Source: Gautieria morchelliformis (taxonomy: Eukaryota > Basidiomycota > Agaricomycetes > Gomphales > Gomphaceae). From it: DNA of 64,000 nt. This document shows positions 57,338 through 64,000 of the stretch, in pieces. Both the position numbers and the translations under genes were made by a program. The notes under the pieces are model-generated. The model was not told the DNA's origin, made no database searches, and worked only from the letters and a program-made list of their open reading frames with translations. Within the stretch, counting starts at the first letter, position 1; each line of letters starts with the position of its first letter. The DNA is taken from the NCBI GenBank assembly GCA_015179125.1, contig WHVA01000069.1, positions 124,001-188,000 on the forward strand, given 5' to 3'.

Positions 57338-57959
57338 CTAGACTGTCCGTACTGCAAAAGCAATGCAAACGCATATTAAGGAGTCCTACGCGCCCCCGTG
57401 TATCAGCGCCACACAGCGGATAAATGGAACGACAAACATTGGCGAACACCTCCTGAGCAACAGCATCAGAATCCTCCCAATGACAGACAAGATCCGCACT
57501 GTGATCCGCGGAATGGTCAATGAATAGGGGCGAGACCAGCTGAGGAGCCACCGACCGTCCCCCCTGCCCCAGATTCTCGTTGATCTGTGTGGTGACCATG
57601 TATTTGCTGCCCAAAAATCAGACTGGGATAGGACCCCCAACACGGCGTGACAGCTTACAATCCTCTCGGCTCGATTTCTATCATGGCGCGTTATACCAGA
57701 CACAGAACGCAGTGAAACACGACATACCAACAGCCCTTTCCTTGACGCGTTCCCCAATCTCTTTGCACCACTGTTTCACCTTGTCTTTGTCTTTGAGCTC
57801 GGGCCACGCAGCACCAGCAAGCGTCGAGGACAGGAGTTTCTTCATATAAGCTCTGAGCAGATTAGAGTCAAATTTTGGCCTGCTCGGCGAGGGAGCCGAA
57901 GACCGTGATGCATTAGATGCTGCTGGCGGGGAGCGAATACCTGGGAGAGACATATTCAC
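57338..57959 (-). CDS. Tctex1-family dynein light chain
   Basis: Light chain of cytoplasmic dynein or a related complex, binding the intermediate chain and cargo. Start ATG 57959 (MNMSLPGIRSPPAASNASRS; a second Met lies two codons on). Exon 1 gives FDSNLLRAYMKKLLSSTLAG and KVKQWCKEIGERVKERAV. After GTATGT..GATAG comes EIEPRGF, then KYMVTTQINENLGQGGR and ADLVCHWEDSDAVAQEVFAN. A last exon after GGCGCGTAG reads DSLICVCIAFAVRTV to the stop at 57338. Each block matches the Tctex1 fold order, and a C-terminal LICVCIAFAVR strand is typical. About 145 residues, including a disordered N-terminal extension. It diverges from the PEX11 gene, with 148 bases between ATGs. Confidence 0.85.
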
Positions 57960-58107
57960 AACGTCGTGCGGCTTGCTCCTTTAACAACTAAAGTCCCGTT
58001 TGTATATGTTTGCTCCCCATAACAAGCGCGATAGCGCCCGTGCCGTGCCTTGAGGCAAAGTGCCGTGCGGTCGAGGTGTACCAACGACGTTGGCTTTGGC
58101 GCTGCCG

Positions 58108-59455
58108 ATGTCTATCATGTCTAGCATCTCATTCCCAAATCCTCACAGCCCTTCTCACATGGACTCGCCTTCATCCGGGGGCGGTCAAAGTCACTCGGCT
58201 TCTGGCCAAATAAATTTCTTTCCAACTTCGTATGATCCTCAAGCCTCCATGTCGTCCTTCCAAGTAAATCCGCTATCTTCTCACCCGCCTAGGACGCCGC
58301 GCACGTCCATAATCGCAAATACGGGCGCGACTTCATTCCCGAAGGAGATGTACAGCAGTATAGAAGAGCATGAGGACAAAGCATTTGAGGACGAAGAGGA
58401 CGTGGAAAAGCTCGAGTCACGCGCAGGAAAGCGGGTTCGAAAGGCGGAGGTGTGGAGAGAGATGCTTTCCACAAGTACTGGGAGAGATAAGGCCCTCGTA
58501 TGGTCAAGTTTAATAAGACTCGGAAGCTGTATTCTGACCTTTCGGCGTAGAAATTAATCCAATACTCGATGCGCGTATATCTCATCTTCCATGCGAGCCT
58601 TGGGAATTCTCGGTTGGGTTCGACATCTAGTGCACGTTCAGCATGGGAAGTCGAACTGTTCAGGAGATTAGATGGGACCATGTCTGGGCTTTCGTTAACG
58701 CGGTGCGTGATTTGAGGGTTGTGCAAGTGTGGATGACTGACGGATGATGTTGGGTTCAGAAAATGTCTGATCCTGTTCAACTGGCTGACGCCACTAACTA
58801 CAATCACAGCGCCGCAACCATTACCCTACTCGTCCAGTTCCAAGATGGGGGCTCAGTGCGTAGCGCGAAAAAGCCACCAGCGCCACCACTGCTGCACACA
58901 TTTCTGCATGCACCTCCGCCCGTGCTGCTAGACCTATTAAATTCACTCTCAGACGACATTGCCACGTTTTCAAGACTTGGGCTGATCGGGAAGCGTATAG
59001 GTGAAAAGGCTGCCAAGCTAGCTGACTGGTGTTGGTTCAGTGGTACGCTTGTGGGACTGGTTGAAGTTGGGGTGGAGCAGGGCCTTGTGCGGAACCTCAT
59101 GGACGAAAGTAGGGAGGCATTATTGAGCTCTGGAGGTGTGCTGACTGTGTGCATTTCGAAGCGGAGTCTCGGCTGTACTCGTCTACATTCGCTGACGGGG
59201 CCGGGCAACTAGGGGGCAGTTCACTGGAAGCACGGGCGGATGAGGCGGAGCTGGAAAGGCTGAAACGACAGTACTACTGGCTGCAGATATCGCGGGCAAA
59301 ACTGATGATGGACCTGATTTTCGTCTGTGAGTGATGATCTGTGTATTGTTTGGTACGGCTTGAACACATGGGCAGCATACGAGTGCTTCAAATTTGAACG
59401 GGGGCGTCGGGCTGTTATGGGAATCGCGGGGCTAACGTCTGCAGCACTGAGGTGA
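58108..59455 (+). CDS. PEX11-family peroxisomal membrane protein
   Basis: PEX11 proteins tubulate and divide peroxisomes. Start ATG 58108 (MSIMSSISFPNPHSPSHMDS). A disordered N-terminus leads to YSSIEEHEDKAFEDEEDVEK. After an intron come KLIQYSMRVYLIFHASLGNS (the amphipathic PEX11 helix) and LFRRLDGTMSGLSLTR, then after GTGCGT..TTCAG KCLILFNWLTPLTTIT. The next block, PPLLHTFLHAPPPVLLDLLN, SLSDDIATFSRLGLIGKRIG and KLADWCWFSGTLVGLVEVGV, lies in another frame with no normal-sized intron between. Then a 53-base intron (GTAGGG..CGAAG, ending 59162) leads to TESRLYSSTFADG, LKRQYYWLQISRAKLMMDLI and a last exon SYECFKFERGRRAV. The frame change near 58775-58870 means either a 35-base intron (58775-58809) or a frameshift. 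Confidence 0.75.
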
Positions 59456-59757
59456 GAGGCTACGCTGCGCGCACGAGCAGATTTAATGGTGGTGGCAGCT
59501 CCATCAAGCTCTACGACCGCCACCGGACATTGCTGATGAAGGCGGGATCTAACTAGTGGGACTAGAATTTTGGCAGCTTTCACGGGATGTGGAATATGCA
59601 TGATTTAATTGTGTTTAGTAATGACTGCGGCGTGACTGAGTTAGCTGGGAAGGACATGGAGCGGTCCCACGCACGTGAATCACGTGGAGAAGAAGCTAGG
59701 AGAAGGACCATCGGCCGACGGGGCTAGGGGCTTCGGCCGACACGTTGTGTTGCTTAC

Positions 59758-60066
59758 GTCGCAGGATGGACAGCTCGTGCTCGAGTTCTGCGATGCGTGC
59801 GCGGGCGTGGTCCGCGTAGCGCTCGCGGGCGAGGCTGGTCTGGACGAGGTGCAGGCCCTGCACGGGGTGAGCGGCGGCGCATGGGATGTGGGGGACATAC
59901 GAGATAGACGGACGAGCCCAGGAGGGCAATGGGCAGCATGGAGGGCAGGACCTGGGCGTACCACTCGGCATGGGGCGATCTGGGGCGGGCCCCCGAGGAC
60001 GAAAAGGGCCTGGCAGGCCGAGAAAGGGATTGGACAGATAGGACGAGATGGCGGAGGGGAGCCATG
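59758..60066 (-). CDS. small mitochondrial-type single-span membrane protein
   Basis: Start ATG 60066: MAPLRHLVLSVQSLSRPARP..FSSSGARPRSPHAEWYAQVL, a typical mitochondrial presequence followed by one membrane span (LPSMLPIALLGSSVYL). After a GTATGT..GTGCAG intron the second exon reads GLHLVQTSLARERYADHARA and RIAELEHELSILR, a short coiled coil, ending at a GTAAGC donor at 59757. A last exon probably follows (CTAG acceptor near 59699), but its end is not clear. The arrangement of presequence, span and coiled coil recurs in small fungal inner-membrane proteins. No named family recognised; function unknown. Confidence 0.55.
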
Positions 60067-60356
60067 CTGGCGGACTTTGAAACACCGGGTCTCATTCAAG
60101 CCGCGCCGTGTGAAATCCAATTACGCGCACAGGGTCTGAATGGGGAACATATGCAGAGAGCATGCAGGAAGATATGCTGGCACAACCCGTGTCCCGCACG
60201 CTGTCTGTGTAATCCATCCACTGCCGCCGCCGACGCGCACAGCGAGCATGCCGCGTCGGGTAATTCGCGCGGCGCCGGCGACGCCCGTCAGCGTCACACC
60301 GACGTGACACGGCAGCGCTACACATCCATACCTCCAGACAGACACTGGCTGTCGAC

Positions 60357-61581
60357 ATGCCTCCGAGCAGCCCCCAGCGCCCCCCGTCCTTGCTGATATC
60401 CACGTCGTCCCCGCCCAGCCCGTCCCGTCCGCGAGCTGCCCGCACAGTCCTTCAAAGTCGCCCTTTCGCTACGTCCAGCTCCATACCCCGCGTCCCCTCG
60501 TCGACGTACCGCCTCAGGACGTCGATCTCCCCGTATCCGGCCCATCGCATCCCAGCTACCCGCCCCCGCGCTCCCAGCCACCGAGGAAGCATGAAATCTA
60601 CTACCCATCCCCCCCGTCAGCGCGTCCCATCCCCCCCCGCTGCCCCCCCCGTGCCGCGGACGCCCACAGGGGTTCCGCATACCCGACAGGCTAAAGCCAT
60701 GGCTGGGCATCGGCTCCTGGGCCGTCACCAGCATTGGCTTTTTGCTGGCAATCGCCTTTTGGAAGAAGGAGGTCTTTACAGGCACGTCACCCCCGGATTC
60801 ACCAAATCCCGCACGTTTTTCTCATGCGCTGACGACTAACCCCGCCAGGTCTCGACCGACTGTCGCTTCACCTCCAATCGCTCGGAAACCTCGGATACGC
60901 TATTCTGTTCTGTCTAATCTTCATCACCACTATCCGTGAGTGATGCATGCCAGCCTGCCGCTGCGTCGCTGACCCCATTCGGCAGCCCCGTTCCCGTTAT
61001 ACTCGACGCTCATTATACTTTCCGGATACACATTCGGCGTGTGGGTCGGCGCGATCATATCTTACGCCGCCGCCCTCTCGGGCGCCGTGGTCGTGTTCTT
61101 GCTATCGCGCCACTACCTGCGCGACAGCATGGCCCGCCTGCTCTCCCACACCGCGTCCCTCAAACGTGTCGTGCGCGCGATAGAGAAGCGGCCCAAGCTC
61201 CTCCTCCTCATCCGCGTCGCGCCCTACCCGTACAACCTGATGAACGTGCTGCTCGCCTCCTCGCGCACGCTGTCGTTTTCCACATATGCGACCTGCACCG
61301 CGCTGTCGCTGACCAAGGTCGTCATACACACGAGCGTCGGGAGCAGCATCCACAGCTTTGCCGGGTACCATGCGGTGGCGCCCGACGGAGCGGCGCAGGA
61401 GAGCCACAGCGGACTGGGCAAGGCCTGGACGGTGACCGGCGTCATCCTCTGCGTCGCGATCATGGTGTACTTGTCGTGTGTGGCGCGACGCGCCGTGGAC
61501 GACGAGCTGGAAGACGAGGCGGTCGCGCGGGCCGAAGCGGGGGAGGGCACGCTCGCAGAGATGAGGGAGGTCGTCAGTTGA
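60357..61581 (+). CDS. TVP38: TVP38/TMEM64-type VTT membrane protein
   Basis: VTT (SNARE-associated/DedA-like) integral membrane protein; in fungi Tvp38 resides in Golgi membranes, and relatives scramble lipids. Start ATG 60357 (MPPSSPQRPPSLLISTSSPP). The N-terminal part is Pro/Arg-rich and disordered, and its exon joins are uncertain because all frames are open. Then DRLKPWLGIGSWAVTSIGFL (span), GLDRLSLHLQSLGNLGYAIL (VTT start), PPVPLYSTLIILSGYTFGVW (the family motif with a glycine-rich reentrant segment), VGAIISYAAALSGAVVVFLL, KLLLLIRVAPYPYNLMNVLL (conserved Arg-Phe/Val-x-P region), FSTYATCTALSLTKVVIHTS and a final span AWTVTGVILCVAIMVYLSCV. The tail is acidic (DDELEDEAVARAEAGEG). Stop at 61581. 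Confidence 0.8.
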
Positions 61582-62041
61582 GTCATGATAGCCGGCCTAT
61601 GGACATTTGTGTACACCCCGTGACTCAGCAGATACGTAAATCAAACCTTTGCATTCTGTTCTGGAAGCCGTGCCCAAATCGGGATCCCAATTTGACGTCA
61701 CGACTGATGAGAGTCCGTGACCGAGTATGGAAACCGTCCCTACATCTGGCCACCCTTCATAACGCTCACCGGATTTCCACCGCCGTTCTATTCTTGGGTC
61801 CTGTACAAACAACTAATCTCCTGTAAGAGCCGAACAGCCGCCATGATAGCGTTCCAAACACAGCGTAATGAAAGAAATGGAAAAGCGAATCGAAACACAG
61901 CAACACAAAGAGCAATGAGATGAGACATGACACGGTCCGAGTCCACAGCGGATTGCAATAGAGAACGAGACAGAGCAAGAAACAAACGGGTTGTACAATC
62001 CAGAGCATGAAACTGGTTCCGAGGCTGCGTCGTGCGTGCCG
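61582..62041. other. intergenic between converging genes, no gene seen
   Basis: About 460 bases between the TVP38 stop and the last exon suspected for the HSF gene. Two 3' UTRs would fit here. A frame at 61717-61923 is not supported by anything else. Confidence 0.5.
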
Positions 62042-62257
62042 TTACGCGCACACGCGGTCGCTTTTGGTGTAGGCGGGTGTGAGGGCCGGCTCCTCGCTCA
62101 CCGGGAGCCAGCGGAAGTCGGGCGAGACTGGTTCAAGACTGTCAGCAAGCAGGGGTAAGAGTGAGCATCGACGACGCGCGCGCGACGACTCTTGAATGGC
62201 AGAGGCCGGTGGGAGGGCGATACTCACATCGGTGAATGTCAGTCTCCTGGTACGACT

Positions 62258-63973
62258 CTATGGTCGTGGGGGGGTGTTTGCGGCCGAGGAGGAGCTGTGC
62301 GACGCCGCCGAGAGCGACGACTGGGACGTCGAGGGACGCACCCTGTTCGCGCCCCACGATCCGTCCATCACATCCTGGTGCCCGCCGTCCTGCGGCGCGG
62401 GCGAGTATGCGAACTCGGCCTGCGCAGGCTGCATGTAGTAATTGTCCACACTGGACGAGAGCGCCATGAGGCTCTTGGCCCGCGGGAGCGAGCTGTCAGG
62501 CGCGCTGAGCGGCCGGCTGTCCGGCTCGTAGGGGCTAGGGTACGGACTGACCGCCTGGCTGTGTCGGCGCCCGCGGCGGCTGCTCAGCGAGCCGCTGCTC
62601 GCGGCGTAGTTGCCCTTGTTCGCAGAATGCGGGCGCGAGAGCGAGCCTGGCGTGAGCGGGCGGCTGTGGGTGTGGTCGTAGTCCCGGCCGTTCTCTTGGT
62701 CCGAGGGGGAGGTAGGTTCGTACGGCAGGGACGACATGGAGGACGTACCGGAGTAGCCCGTGGTGGGCCGGCTATCGGGGGACATGGACGACGAGCTATG
62801 GCTGGTGGGCAAGGACACGCTGCTGTACGGCTGAACCTGGTTCGTCGAGATGGAGAGGCGGGCGCCATATCCGCCCGACGGGACGTTGGTGTGGTTGAGC
62901 AACGACGAGAGGCTGGGGCCGGAGTGGGGCGTCGACGACGCGGCAGGGGTGTTCAGCGGGGGGAACTCCCAGTGGTGGTTCGAGTTGGACGGGTTGCTCC
63001 CGTAGGTCGACGACGACAGGTACATGGACGGCTCGCGGACTGCGGGGGTGCCCGAGGACTGGTAGGCGGACGAGTAGGCCGTGTGCGATGGGGGCTCGTC
63101 GGAGGGCGGAGTGAGATGGTTCGAGGAGTGCCCGTACTGGCCGCCGGCCTCGGAGGGGACGGTGAGGGCGGGGGCACGGTAAGCGGCGGGAGCGGGGTGC
63201 GGGCGTAGCCCTGGTTCCAGTGGGGGCCGACCTGGCCGCCAATGAAGGAGCCCGGGGCAGAGAAGCCACGGGCGCGGCCCCTGATGGACGGCATGGACGA
63301 CGGGGCGACGGAGGAGGGCACGGTGAGGGGCACGGGGCCCAAGCCGACGGCACTGCGGGGCGCGACGAGGCTGGCCATATCGTCGGCACGCTTGCGGGGC
63401 TTGGGGAGCCTGGGCGGGACGCGACGCTTGAAGTTGGCGACGACCTCGGCGGGGGAATGGCGGTTGAGGGTCGGATGGGCTGGAGCAAGGGTCAGGACGG
63501 AACGATGACGAGGAGAGGACACGTACACCATGTGCTGGCATCGGGGTCGTCGATCGCAGGGTCGACGTTGCGGAGGTTCACCTTGCGCATAAAGCCATAG
63601 ATCTAGGCCCGATCGTGATGAGGATGTTTTAGGAAGAGAAGGGCAGGCGACGTACGTTGAGCTGTCTGGAGAAGCTCGCGAAGCGGGACTGACGGTATAT
63701 GCTGGGAAGAACATGAAGCGCCAGCTGCTCTGGCTTCTCGACAATGATGTGGTCTCCAGCAGCATCCCACCTGATCATGTGATGGTTTTCTGGACGCTCT
63801 AGGAGGCTGGGGAGAGTGTGAGCGGAACGACGAGCGCGACGGGGACGCGACATACGCGTATAGCTTTGTGAGAAACGTTGCCTGGGGCTTGCTCTCCGGC
63901 TTTGGGGGCTCAGGCTGCTTCTGGTGGGGGTCACGATCGTGGGCGGGGTGAAGCTGGGGCTGCTGGTCGCCAT
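62258..63973 (-). CDS. heat-shock-factor-type transcription factor
   Basis: HSF-domain DNA-binding protein; fungal members drive heat or oxidative stress responses or development (Hsf1, Skn7, Sfl1 types). ATG 63973 is the first seen, but the frame is open to the window edge, so the N-terminus may lie outside. The domain is split by three introns: ATFLTKLYA, LLERPENHHMIRWDAAGDHI, IVEKPEQLALHVLPSIYRQS, RFASFSRQLN, then IYGFMRKVNLRNVDPAID and HPTLNRHSPAEVVANFKRRV. The last segment resembles the domain's C-terminal strand. No leucine-zipper trimerisation region is obvious; the rest is Ser/Pro-rich and disordered (QYGHSSNHLTPPSDEPPSHT, SRPLTPGSLSRPHSANKGNY). An intron near 63150-63240 is needed to keep frame. 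The stop at 62258 lies in a C-run; a further exon (LEPVSPDFRWLPVSEEPALT, 62042-62160) may extend the protein. Confidence 0.8.
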
Positions 63974-64000
63974 GGGGGGCGGCGGGGTTGGAGAGGAGCT

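Noticed and set aside
62192-63208. 338-codon plus-strand open frame
   Set aside because: It is the antisense shadow of the HSF gene, Arg/Gly/Val-rich from high GC content.

Overview
The window looks like chromosomal DNA of a filamentous basidiomycete, most probably an Agaricomycete. Genes are cut by many 45-60 base GT..AG introns, lie close together on both strands, and encode typical fungal housekeeping proteins. Long Ty3/gypsy chromovirus and solo-LTR insertions sit between them. I cannot name the species.

Layout. 0.2-1.5 kb: 3' part of a GH31 alpha-glucosidase. 1.7-3.4 kb: an unrecognised multi-exon gene. 3.4-22.1 kb: a repeat nest. An unidentified old repeat (about 3.95-5.27 kb, with its right part at 21.47-22.08 kb) took in a solo LTR (5275-5773) and a roughly 15.6 kb LTR element, called A here (5846-21462). 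A has no recognisable pol of its own. It contains a chromovirus, called B (9240-18936), and a minus-strand solo LTR (20259-20746). B in turn carries three solo LTRs. All seven insertions have 5-bp target duplications that can be read directly. The old repeat also carries a dense array of TGAGTCA motifs.

22.7-32.1 kb is a gene-dense block: a SurE-type phosphatase and an Atf1-like bZIP factor sharing a 76-base head-to-head promoter, ATP synthase subunit d, glycerophosphocholine acyltransferase (GPC1), and tRNA adenosine deaminase (TAD1/ADAT1). 32.1-34.2 kb is mostly empty. 34.2-42.65 kb is a diverged tandem duplication of about 4.2 kb. Each unit carries one gene for a protein with about seven membrane spans, and an internal segment is inverted between the two units.

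42.9-61.6 kb is a second gene-dense block: a small basic fungal protein, a proline/serine-rich repeat protein, EFM6-type lysine methyltransferase, mitochondrial BOL3 and COX15 (divergent, 45 bases between ATGs), proteasome alpha subunit PRE5, mitoribosomal SOD-like protein mS42, two uncharacterised genes, a PPR-like mitochondrial protein, a TPMT-family methyltransferase, a Tctex1 dynein light chain, a PEX11-family protein, a small mitochondrial-type membrane protein and a TVP38/VTT membrane protein. 62.0-64.0 kb: an HSF-type transcription factor on the minus strand, running to the right edge.

No operon-like or pathway cluster is visible. The most thematic grouping is mitochondrial (COX15, BOL3, mS42, the PPR-like protein, ATP synthase d). 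Gene models were spliced by eye, so exon ends without a stated donor and acceptor are approximate.
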